Below, one piece after another: positions 25,970 through 33,916 of a stretch of DNA of 61,344 nt. Below the pieces are notes generated by a model that saw only the letters and a program-made list of their open reading frames with translations, did not search any database and had not been told where the DNA came from. The position numbers and the translations under genes are program-made. Where the stretch lies: positions 1 to 61,344 of the forward strand of contig JAQUCE010000019.1 of NCBI GenBank assembly GCA_028686345.1, written 5' to 3'. Each line of letters begins with the position of its first letter. The first letter of the stretch is position 1. Source of the stretch: Kiritimatiellia bacterium (GTDB lineage Bacteria > Verrucomicrobiota > Kiritimatiellia > RFP12 > UBA1067).

Positions 25970-27471
25970 ACCATGAATTTATCTCTCTCCTGTGCTACAG
26001 TATACTCGCGCTCCAGAAGACTCTCCAGCTCTATGAATTCAGCGGAACAACCGTAGCCGGCCGGGTATTTGGGATCCAACGCTTGAACCATGAAATCAGG
26101 TGGTTGGTTTTGCAGTTCACCCATGAAATCCGCTCTTAGTTTTTGTATATACGGGTCGCGAACGTGGTGAAAAAAGTGAAAACTATAGATAAAGCGCGTA
26201 GCAGGCAGGGCATCCGCAATCAGCATCGCGTGCACCGCACCGCTGGTCCAGTCCAGGGGCTGAACACGATCACCGGGCGACATGTTGTCTAAGAGGTAAT
26301 CTCCCACACCATTGGCCATCTCTCTGCGTTCAGCCACAAAGGTTCCGCCACCATACGACTCTGCAACGCAGCGCGTAACACCTAAGACCATCAAAGCCAG
26401 CAAACTCAGAGTCCCCAAAACCCGCCCCCCTTGCTGAAGCCGCCGCGCCGGCAACCCCGGATCACGCTCCGCTTTCGTAAAAAGCAAAGCTCCACCCAGG
26501 AGCGTAAAATAATAAAAGTGAAGCTTGTGATAGGCCCAGAACTGGCCTGCCACCAGAATAATCGCTATGCTTAAAACAACTCCAACCACCAGATATTTGC
26601 GTGTTATGCTCCGCTCTTTAACAACAAAAGCCGAGTACAACAACCCTGCCACGCCAAGCAGCATGTACGGAGAGAGGAGCAACTTGCATAACCCTACGAA
26701 CCTTTCGTAGCTCTGAATAACGCCTTGATGAACCACCCCGGAGCCACCGATCTTGCCATAGAGCGGCAGGTAACTCACAAATATCTCCACGTAATAAGGC
26801 CAGGCACCTGTATAACAAAGCCATGCATATACGGGGAGCAGGGCCAAGGAAAACCCCAGCCCTGCAAACAGAGATAAAAAAATGCGCTGCTTAAAATCTC
26901 CGATCCGGGAAAACAGATATACAACATACAGCAATGCGTACAAAACAAACTGGGGTTTTATTAAGAAAAGAAGTGCAACCAAAACACCTGCCAGGAGAGC
27001 ATTCACACGCTCACTATGCACGCCCCGAACAACTAAAACCATCAGCCCTGAAAGCGGCAGCAGTGCTAAAAACTCGCGCTGCAGAGCAAATGCCCATGTT
27101 CCGGAAAAATAGCGCAGAGCAAACATGCAAAGACCAATCAGCGCCGCAGAAGGACGCATCAACTTACCCAACCAAAGATAGGACAAGAAGAGTATGAGGG
27201 AGAGGAGCGACAGATCATACACCCGCGCCAGTAGATTGGAAAAAGCGCCGAATAAGTTCGGTGGCGCCAACAAAAAATAGGTCAGCGGCTGATTCATGTC
27301 AAAGAAGTCGCGATATGGAACCATCTGCTTCACACTCACCAGCCGGGAACAATAGAGCATAATCGCGCTGTCATGCGCTACCTCCCATTTTAACGAAAGC
27401 AACCCGCACAGCACAACCGCCAGCACAACCGCCCAGCTCATATATGCACTGTAACTCTTACTCCGCAACAT
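25948..27471 (-). CDS. Polytopic GT-C-like membrane protein (PMT/ArnT superfamily)
   Basis: A 507-residue protein with an N-terminal helix, a loop with KWEVAHDSAIMLYC and PYRDFFDMNQPLTYFL (acidic loop residues typical of GT39/GT-C proteins), about ten helices and a soluble C-terminal region ending in a basic VWRKKKK. It overlaps both neighbours (22 and 14 bases), so the three membrane genes are surely translated from one transcript. It is likely to add sugar to a lipid-linked or protein acceptor outside the membrane. Sequence alone does not show the sugar. Confidence 0.75.
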   Translation of the reverse strand: MLRSKSYSAYMSWAVVLAVVLCGLLSLKWEVAHDSAIMLYCSRLVSVKQMVPYRDFFDMNQPLTYFLLAPPNLFGAFSNLLARVYDLSLLSLILFLSYLWLGKLMRPSAALIGLCMFALRYFSGTWAFALQREFLALLPLSGLMVLVVRGVHSERVNALLAGVLVALLFLIKPQFVLYALLYVVYLFSRIGDFKQRIFLSLFAGLGFSLALLPVYAWLCYTGAWPYYVEIFVSYLPLYGKIGGSGVVHQGVIQSYERFVGLCKLLLSPYMLLGVAGLLYSAFVVKERSITRKYLVVGVVLSIAIILVAGQFWAYHKLHFYYFTLLGGALLFTKAERDPGLPARRLQQGGRVLGTLSLLALMVLGVTRCVAESYGGGTFVAERREMANGVGDYLLDNMSPGDRVQPLDWTSGAVHAMLIADALPATRFIYSFHFFHHVRDPYIQKLRADFMGELQNQPPDFMVQALDPKYPAGYGCSAEFIELESLLEREYTVAQERDKFMVWRKKKK

Positions 27472-28879
27472 CAGAACAACCCACCCATTTTAATGACACC
27501 CAGGGCTTGCCCGGCGAACCGCACTTTCTCAGAAGCAGATAGGCCACCCCCAATAAAGCAAAAAGCCGCATCAAAGAAAGCGGGTATAGATCAAACACCG
27601 GCATCCAGAACAGAGGCAGGTAGAGTGCCGCTAAGAGCAGCGCCTCCCGAACCGAGCTCAACCTTGATATCAGCAACGCGATCGGCACAACCACAAATAC
27701 GAGATGATGAACCCAGATAACCGGCGACAGCAGAACCATGGCCAGCAAAGCCATTGAGATCATCTCATTAAACTGGCTCTCAGAAAAACCCCAGCCCTCT
27801 TTCAAGCACATTCCCGCTGATCGCAGGTATAAAAACCCAAACGCCATAACAGCTGCGCCCTTAATTAATGGAGCCAAGTACAGCGGAGCGGATAACCCTG
27901 CAACCAGTGCTGTGCTGCGTACCATTGAATCAACCGAAAACTCCCGAAAGCAAACCCCATTTGCTTCGTATATTGAAGCACCATTCTTCCAAAACCAAAG
28001 GTAAGGTTCATACCCAAAGCTAACCCACGTTAGACCAGCGATCAGAAGCATGCAAAGCAGAAAGCACACACTCCACTTCACCCTGTAACGCAGAGCAAAA
28101 ACAGGGACAAGCACCAAGGGCGATGCTTTGAGACTCACAGCGATTGCAATAAACAAGGCCGACAAAACCGTCCACCGCCCCCCGCACAACACACCTAAGA
28201 GAATGCAATTTAAAACATGTACATTAATTTGTCCATAAATCTGATTCCGCAATAAAGGCACATTTATAAAGAAGAGCAAAAACAAAGCAACAGCTGCATT
28301 GATGCGACTGTAATTGAAGTTTTTATGCAGCAGCTTATAGACTAATGCAAAACAAACAGGCAAGGCCAGCTGATTGCTCACCCAAAAAACTAGATAAAGC
28401 CCCTTTTCCCCAAGCCAGAGCAGGGGTTGCAGCAGAGTCGCTAAAAATGGTGGATAGATATAGCGCGCATGAAATGCCTCTCCAGCACGCAATTGATAGG
28501 CCGCTTTGATATAATCAACAATATCACCGGGATAAATGCTTTCACGCCCAAAATTCACATACACCACAAAAAGACTCAGAACCACAAGAATGACAGCACT
28601 CGGGATCAACTGGCATTCAACCTTTTTAAGAGCCAACAGCGCACAACCCAACGCTGCCCATATCAAAAACACCGCCAACAAACTCTGTGCCACAATTGAG
28701 GATGGCCCTTGCTGGATAATCGTTAACAATCCCTTTTTTCCGCCAAAAACCGCAACCAAAGAGACAAAGCTTAAGCTCAACACCGAGACACCCCCCCAAA
28801 AGGCCACAGCCAAGGGCAGATGCCGCCTCACCTCTGCCCGCACCGTATTAACCAAATCTTTGTGTTTCACTGCCATCAT
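27458..28879 (-). CDS. GT87 family (DUF2029) glycosyltransferase
   Basis: A 473-residue GT-C membrane enzyme. The family signature ARYIYPPFLATLLQPL follows an acidic loop (GDIVDYIKAAYQLRAGE). About ten helices follow. GT87 members include polyprenyl-phosphomannose-dependent alpha-mannosyltransferases. I chose the ATG at 28879 (MMAVKHKD) with GGGA just upstream; the preceding codons in frame (MQPHSGCNAEVKR) are GPE sequence. Its stop overlaps the start of the next membrane gene. Confidence 0.82.
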   Translation of the reverse strand: MMAVKHKDLVNTVRAEVRRHLPLAVAFWGGVSVLSLSFVSLVAVFGGKKGLLTIIQQGPSSIVAQSLLAVFLIWAALGCALLALKKVECQLIPSAVILVVLSLFVVYVNFGRESIYPGDIVDYIKAAYQLRAGEAFHARYIYPPFLATLLQPLLWLGEKGLYLVFWVSNQLALPVCFALVYKLLHKNFNYSRINAAVALFLLFFINVPLLRNQIYGQINVHVLNCILLGVLCGGRWTVLSALFIAIAVSLKASPLVLVPVFALRYRVKWSVCFLLCMLLIAGLTWVSFGYEPYLWFWKNGASIYEANGVCFREFSVDSMVRSTALVAGLSAPLYLAPLIKGAAVMAFGFLYLRSAGMCLKEGWGFSESQFNEMISMALLAMVLLSPVIWVHHLVFVVVPIALLISRLSSVREALLLAALYLPLFWMPVFDLYPLSLMRLFALLGVAYLLLRKCGSPGKPWVSLKWVGCSDVAE

Positions 28880-28899
28880 TAGATTCCCAGCCGCACGCA

Positions 28900-29036
28900 C
28901 CGCCCTTTTAACCTCGGCATTGCAACCACTGTGTGGTTGCAATAACCCGCGCCCTTCAGCCGCCTGCCGCTCGCTTCCCTTTTAACCTCGGCATTGCAAC
29001 CACTGTGTGGTTGCAATTAACGGTCGCAATAACCCC
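28900..29036 (-). repeat. Intergenic GPE, two body units
   Basis: Two body palindromes with loop TGT (28921-28941 and 28996-29016), 75 bp apart. A partial GGTCGCAATAACC half-site overlaps the last codons of the sugar transferase at 29017 (GYCDR, stop). No terminal unit is present before the GT87 gene. Confidence 0.9.
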
Positions 29037-29598
29037 GAAACTCCCCGACTGTGCCCCCCCCGCCCTCACCCGAGATCCCCTCGCGCTTCACAACCTTCCC
29101 GAGAGTCAAAAACAAAATCTTAACATCCAGCCACAGCGTGTGGTGCTCCACATACCATAAATCCAACTCAAACTTCTCCTCCCAGCTAAGCAGGTTGCGT
29201 CCGTTAACCTGCGCCCACCCGGTGATCCCCGGCAACACATCATGCCGACCCATCTGCCGCGCCGTATAGCGCGGCAGATAGCGCATCAGCAGTGGACGCG
29301 GACCAACCAGCGACATCTCGCCCCGCAGCACATTGATCAGCTCCGGCAGCTCATCCAAACTAAGCATCCGCAAAAGACCCCCAAGTTTTGTCAGTCGCTC
29401 CTCATCTTCACCATCACCCGCCTGCATACTCCTGAACTTTATTAACTGAAATGGCTTCCCTTTCAGCCCAGGACGCTCCTGCCTAAAAAAAACCGGGCGC
29501 CCAAGCACCGCTAAAACCAGCAGGGCCGTCACCGCCATCACCGGCAGCCACAGCCAAACACTCAGCAAAACCAGCGTTATGTCAAAAGCTCTCTTCAT
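29017..29598 (-). CDS. PglC-like polyprenyl-phosphate sugar phosphotransferase
   Basis: A 193-residue monotopic phosphoglycosyltransferase (Bac_transf). It starts with the re-entrant hydrophobic segment after KRAFDITL, then KFRSMQAG, the catalytic Asp-Glu in LSLDELPEL and SLVGPRPLL, and PGITGWAQVNGRN. Length matches the minimal PglC type, which transfers diacetylbacillosamine-1-phosphate to undecaprenyl phosphate. With the genes at 18384, 20483 and 23607 it completes a bacillosamine-type initiation set. The ATG at 29598 lies directly after three half-palindromes of a GPE terminal unit. The last five residues are GPE-encoded. Confidence 0.92.
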   Translation of the reverse strand: MKRAFDITLVLLSVWLWLPVMAVTALLVLAVLGRPVFFRQERPGLKGKPFQLIKFRSMQAGDGEDEERLTKLGGLLRMLSLDELPELINVLRGEMSLVGPRPLLMRYLPRYTARQMGRHDVLPGITGWAQVNGRNLLSWEEKFELDLWYVEHHTLWLDVKILFLTLGKVVKREGISGEGGGGTVGEFRGYCDR

Positions 29599-29764
29599 TG
29601 CAACCTTTTTGCAACCACCTTTTTGCAACCACCTTTTTGCAACCACCAAGTGGTTGCAAATTCGTGTTTAAAACCCATGGCCCGGCAACCACCCCCTTTT
29701 AACCTCGGCATTGCAACCACTTTGTGGTTGCAATAACCGTCGCCCTTCAGCCTGCCAGCCTGCC
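29599..29764 (-). repeat. Intergenic GPE with stacked half-sites
   Basis: One body unit (29711-29733, loop TTT) then one terminal unit with palindrome at 29639-29659, then three extra copies of the 14-bp half-site GCAACCACCTTTTT (29600-29640 on the plus strand) stacked at the start-codon side. The element fills exactly the gap between two genes. Confidence 0.93.
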
Positions 29765-32563
29765 TCATCCCCGCACCCGCTCAACCTCCAGCCGCTCTTT
29801 GCAACTGGCAATAAATCCGCGGGTCTTTTCCACAAAGCTTTGAACTTCAGCCTCAATTTCAAAAAAGGCCATTTGAATCAAAGAAACCTGCTCCCGATCA
29901 ACCGACTTATCGCTCTTCAACACATCAAGCATCCTTTGATTCAGCGGATCAACTTCAGCCTCAACCTCCACGCCTGACGTGAAGAGGTAAATCACGCCTG
30001 CAGCAACAGCCACCGCCTTGCGCGCCGCTGCAAGAGCCTCATCCTGAAATTCGCCCGCTAAAAGCACCTCAGCCATTTTAAGATCACGCAAACCAGCCTG
30101 GAGCTGCTTTTCAGCCCGCGCGCAACGTTTGATGTGCTCCTTGGATGGACCCGCTGGTTTAGCGCGTCCGCTACTAAAGAGTGTTTCCGCTTTCCCGCTG
30201 TTGATTTTGATAAAGCCCAACCCCTCCAGGTTTTCCAAAAGTGCCTGAATCTCAGGGGTTATTGTCACCACCCGCGAAGGTGGCAGAGCCACTCCATGTG
30301 TCTCTTGAATCAAACTACGCAACCTCTTCTCGCCGCCCTTTTCCCCAACCGCCAATAGTGCGTCAGGTTTACCTTGCTCATCAAAGAGTGCCGCGCAGGA
30401 ATCAATGCCGCTCTCCCCTTTGTTTAAGATCAATTTCAACTGTTCATTGGGCTCCAGCGGCTTAACCTCTTTGCTTGCGGAAGATGGCTCCACCTGCACC
30501 GTTGAATCCATAACCTCCGCCAAACGCTCCATAAAAACACTTTTGGCATTCGATTTTTCAAACGTCTCGAAGTCACCCAGAGAGTCTAAGACAGCATCCG
30601 CCAAGCCTTGCTTAAACTTCAGCGTATCCAACATTTTGTGCTCAATTGTCGCCTCAGAGACCAGATTAATCACATTAACCGTGCGAGTCTGATGCTTGCG
30701 CCAAGCTCTGGCAATGCGCTGTTCCAACTTTGCAGGATTCCACGGCAGGTCAAGGTTGAGAACAACACTGGCCGACTGCAAGTTCAACCCAACACCACCA
30801 GATTCAGAGGATAAAAAGACCCGACACTCAGGATCACTCTTAAAGCGTTTGATCTCAACCCTACGCTCCCTCTGCGGCACTGCTCCTATATGCAATGCAA
30901 AACCAACCTCCATCTTGTCCAGCCGCTCTTGTACAAGCTCAAGCATCCGCACCCACTCAGAGAAAATAAGCACCTTGCGCTCCGGATCATTGCTCCAGAT
31001 ATCTTCCAACACCCGCTCAAGTTCATCCAGCTTGGGCGCGGCCTTAATTTTGGGGTCGAGAATGTAACATGTATCGCAACACATGCGCATACACGCAAGA
31101 TTCACTTGCAGCCGGTCCATCTCCTCTGGTCTCAAAGGGCGCCGTTTACTGGCTGAAACCAAAGCTGCAACAATCACCTCATGCTCCGCATAACGCTTGC
31201 GCTGCTCTGGTGTCATTTTAACAAAATAGGTGTTATCCACACGCTCCGGGAGCTGCTCGCTGATATCGGTTTTTAGCCTGCGCAGCATCACCTTCTTCAC
31301 GTTTTCATGCAGGTCATCAAGATTCTGCATTCCATCAATTTTCCCAAAATCATCGAATCTATAGTACTTGCGGTTAAACCTGAAAAGACTGCCAAAGATT
31401 GTTGGATCGACAAACTCGGTCAGCGAATACAGCTCATCAATTCTGTTCTCCAAAGGTGTGCCGGTTAGCACAAAGGCGAAGCGACTTTCCAGTTTTTTCA
31501 AGGCGCGCGCTGTCTTGGTCTTCCAGTTTTTGATACGTTGAGCTTCATCCAAAATCACAAGCGTTGGCCGCATAATGGTGTTAATCTCATGATAATCACG
31601 CAGAACTTGCTCGTAATTGGCTAACATGAAAAACGCCTTTGACTCCTGATAGCGTTTCAGTCGTTCAGGGCGCGAACCAAACAACACCTCGGTATCTAAA
31701 TCGGTAAAAAGCCGAATCTGATCCTCCCACTCGGCCTTCAAGGAAGCAGGCGCAATCACAAGTACACGCTGAACCTGCATCACCTCACGCATAATCGCCG
31801 CAGCTGCCACAGCCTGAACTGTTTTACCAAGCCCCATCTCATCAGCAAGCATTGCCCGCCCTTTAAAAGCGAGATGCAGCACACCGTCAAATTGATATGG
31901 ATAGAGCGGCATCTTCAGAAACGGCAACGCACCCTTGTTCTTGACCATCTCCTCCCTGAACTGAGACTCAAAATCAGCGAGCCGCTCTTTAGTCCGTAAG
32001 CTCTCTAAAAACTCTTTCACCTCCACTGAAACCCTGGCAGCAACATCTTCTGTACCGGATAACTCTTCACAAAGATCAACCGCTGTCGATAGGTTCGCCG
32101 CGTCTAAATGCCGTATGCGACCTTCAACATCAATTAGCTTTTGCAATTTATTCTGCCACCCTTTGGTGAGCAATGAACCAATCATAACAATGGGTTCATA
32201 TGGATCACGCGTCATGAACAACTCAACACCGGGAGATGTCCGGTTGGCACTGCGCTTTGGAGAGCGAACCGAAATCAGCACTCGCTCAATATGTTTGCAT
32301 GTTCCCAATCCGCTTTTGAGGAAATCAGGACAAGTACAGCTGTTAATCAAGCTATCCAGAGAACGCAACTCCACAACATACTTTGCCGCCTCACCTCCCT
32401 CTTTGCGACGCACCTCATAGTTCTGGAAAATCTCCTTGCGGCTTTTCTGGAGTGGTCGCACGCTCATGGTCTCCGACAGTGCCCGTTTCTTTCTAAGCGC
32501 ACGCTCCTCAGTGTCTGTTGTCATCCATTTCGCTGAAACCTTTATTTCACTCGCTTTTTTCAT
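29765..32563 (-). CDS. SNF2-family helicase with N-terminal SWIM zinc finger
   Basis: A 932-residue ATPase. The SWIM finger is CTCPDFLKSGLGTCKH near residue 85. The SNF2 motor follows: DEMGLGKTVQA (Walker A), LDEAQRIKN (DExx), TGTPLENR, and in the second lobe SSESGGVGLNLQSA and RIARAWRKHQT (motif VI). The C-terminal 150 residues contain a HEPN-like helical stretch (AGEFQDEALAAARKA). SNF2/SWIM proteins translocate on duplex DNA and remodel protein-DNA complexes. The start at 32563 has GGAG 7 bases upstream. It begins a DNA-processing island inside a polysaccharide locus, which is unusual. Confidence 0.88.
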   Translation of the reverse strand: MKKASEIKVSAKWMTTDTEERALRKKRALSETMSVRPLQKSRKEIFQNYEVRRKEGGEAAKYVVELRSLDSLINSCTCPDFLKSGLGTCKHIERVLISVRSPKRSANRTSPGVELFMTRDPYEPIVMIGSLLTKGWQNKLQKLIDVEGRIRHLDAANLSTAVDLCEELSGTEDVAARVSVEVKEFLESLRTKERLADFESQFREEMVKNKGALPFLKMPLYPYQFDGVLHLAFKGRAMLADEMGLGKTVQAVAAAAIMREVMQVQRVLVIAPASLKAEWEDQIRLFTDLDTEVLFGSRPERLKRYQESKAFFMLANYEQVLRDYHEINTIMRPTLVILDEAQRIKNWKTKTARALKKLESRFAFVLTGTPLENRIDELYSLTEFVDPTIFGSLFRFNRKYYRFDDFGKIDGMQNLDDLHENVKKVMLRRLKTDISEQLPERVDNTYFVKMTPEQRKRYAEHEVIVAALVSASKRRPLRPEEMDRLQVNLACMRMCCDTCYILDPKIKAAPKLDELERVLEDIWSNDPERKVLIFSEWVRMLELVQERLDKMEVGFALHIGAVPQRERRVEIKRFKSDPECRVFLSSESGGVGLNLQSASVVLNLDLPWNPAKLEQRIARAWRKHQTRTVNVINLVSEATIEHKMLDTLKFKQGLADAVLDSLGDFETFEKSNAKSVFMERLAEVMDSTVQVEPSSASKEVKPLEPNEQLKLILNKGESGIDSCAALFDEQGKPDALLAVGEKGGEKRLRSLIQETHGVALPPSRVVTITPEIQALLENLEGLGFIKINSGKAETLFSSGRAKPAGPSKEHIKRCARAEKQLQAGLRDLKMAEVLLAGEFQDEALAAARKAVAVAAGVIYLFTSGVEVEAEVDPLNQRMLDVLKSDKSVDREQVSLIQMAFFEIEAEVQSFVEKTRGFIASCKERLEVERVRG

Positions 32564-32574
32564 TGCCACTCTCC

Positions 32575-32838
32575 ATTCAAGCCCCCTTTTTGCAACCACG
32601 CAGTGGTTGCAAACTCGTGTTTAAAACCCATGGCCAGGCAACCAACCCTTTTAACCCGCACCCAGGCAACCGCCGCCCGCCACCATGCCCCACAACCGCC
32701 AGGCAACCGCCGCCCGCCACCATGCCCAGCAATCGCCAGGCAACCTCCGCCCGCTTCCATGCCCCACAACCGCCAGACAACCGCCGCCCGCTTCCCTTTT
32801 AACCACGTCATTGCAACCACTATGTGGTTGCAATAACC
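32575..32838 (-). repeat. GPE with GC-rich tandem insert
   Basis: A body unit (32812-32832, loop TAT), a run of 36-bp imperfect tandem copies around CCGCCCGCCACCATGCCC (about 32663-32795), and a terminal unit (palindrome 32592-32611, GCAACCAC-GCA-GTGGTTGC) ending before the SNF2 start region. The body unit supplies the last codons and the TAG stop of the SWIM protein gene. Confidence 0.9.
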
Positions 32839-33776
32839 CGCCCGTATTTCGCTTTCATCTTAAACGCCTGCTTCATCTTCTCCCAGCGATAAACCGTGGC
32901 AGGTGTCACTCCGACCTGCTTCGCAAACTCCACCACCGACAGCCCCATCTCCGCTCGCTTTGCCGCCACCTCCGCACCGCTCAGCCAAAGCTCCCCGCTG
33001 CCGCCCTCGCCGCTCTCCTCATAAACCGCCTCTGCTTCAGCAACCTGGCTCTCACCACCCTCCAGCTCCAGCTCAATGTCATCGCCAAACAGCCCTTGCA
33101 GCTGGTCATCCGCTATCGAACTCACATCGCTGGTGCCCTTGGCCGTCGCACTCAGCGTCAGCCCCTCGTCAATCAACTCCGAAGCATCCACCCCCCGCAG
33201 CACAAAGAGCAGCTCCGGCTCGTAATCCAGCCGATTCCCAATCCCGTAGAGCACCGCTGCCACATGCTTGCACATCACCGCCCAATCCGGGCAACTGCAC
33301 TCCAGTTTAATCTGGCCACTCAAAGGCAGCAGCCCTGTTTTGGAATCTGTCACCACTGCCATCACATCCTTGGAGATCTTGCCCTGCAACAGCTCAATCA
33401 AAGAGCCGATCTTGCCAGTGCACCTGCTCTTAATCTCTTTCCACTTCGTTTTAGCGAGCAGCGTGATCTTGATCTTCACGTTATACATTGATGTGCCGCA
33501 GACCTTCGCTAAAATCTCACCCTCACCGATCTCTAAATGACAAACCGCGCCATGCCGCACATAGCTCTTGCCGCGTGGCAATCGGTTGGAGTAATCTGAA
33601 AATTTTTCCAGGTGTTTACACCACGCCTTACCCCAAAAAGTGCTGGCAATCGTGCGTCCCTCAATCTCAACTGGTTTAACACCATTGGTCGTCTTCAACA
33701 GCTTCTTTATCTGCCGCTGCGCCTTTGCTTTTTTTTCAGCCACCGTCACATACGCTGGCCACTGTTCATACCGCAT
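32820..33776 (-). CDS. SWIM zinc-finger protein with C-terminal helix-turn-helix
   Basis: A 318-residue protein. N-terminal region RTIASTFWGKAWCKHLE and NRLPRGKSYVRHGAV is typical of bacterial SWIM proteins paired with SNF2 helicases (YwqB-like). The SWIM motif CSCPDWAVMCKH lies near residue 165. The C-terminal segment AKRAEMGLSVVEFAKQVGVT reads as an XRE-like HTH. The family is thought to bind DNA or a helicase partner; the adjacent SNF2 gene at 33917 is the probable partner. I chose the ATG at 33776 (MRYEQWPAY) over the in-frame GPE-derived extension. The last residues (VIATT, stop) come from a GPE. Confidence 0.85.
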   Translation of the reverse strand: MRYEQWPAYVTVAEKKAKAQRQIKKLLKTTNGVKPVEIEGRTIASTFWGKAWCKHLEKFSDYSNRLPRGKSYVRHGAVCHLEIGEGEILAKVCGTSMYNVKIKITLLAKTKWKEIKSRCTGKIGSLIELLQGKISKDVMAVVTDSKTGLLPLSGQIKLECSCPDWAVMCKHVAAVLYGIGNRLDYEPELLFVLRGVDASELIDEGLTLSATAKGTSDVSSIADDQLQGLFGDDIELELEGGESQVAEAEAVYEESGEGGSGELWLSGAEVAAKRAEMGLSVVEFAKQVGVTPATVYRWEKMKQAFKMKAKYGRVIATT

Positions 33777-33785
33777 AAAAACCTT

Positions 33786-33912
33786 CTCTTCCTTTTTGAG
33801 ACCACTCAGTGGTCTCAAATTCGTGTTTAAAACCTTACGCCCTTCAGCCACCCGCCTGCTCGCCCCGCCCTTTTAACCTCGTCATTGCAACCACTGTGTG
33901 GTTGCAATAATC
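33786..33912 (-). repeat. Intergenic GPE, one body and one terminal unit
   Basis: Body palindrome at 33886-33907 (loop TGT); terminal palindrome GAGACCAC-TCA-GTGGTCTC at 33798-33817, a co-ordinated A/G change in both arms. The element bridges the end of one gene and the start of the next. Confidence 0.92.
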
Positions 33913-33916
33913 GCCA

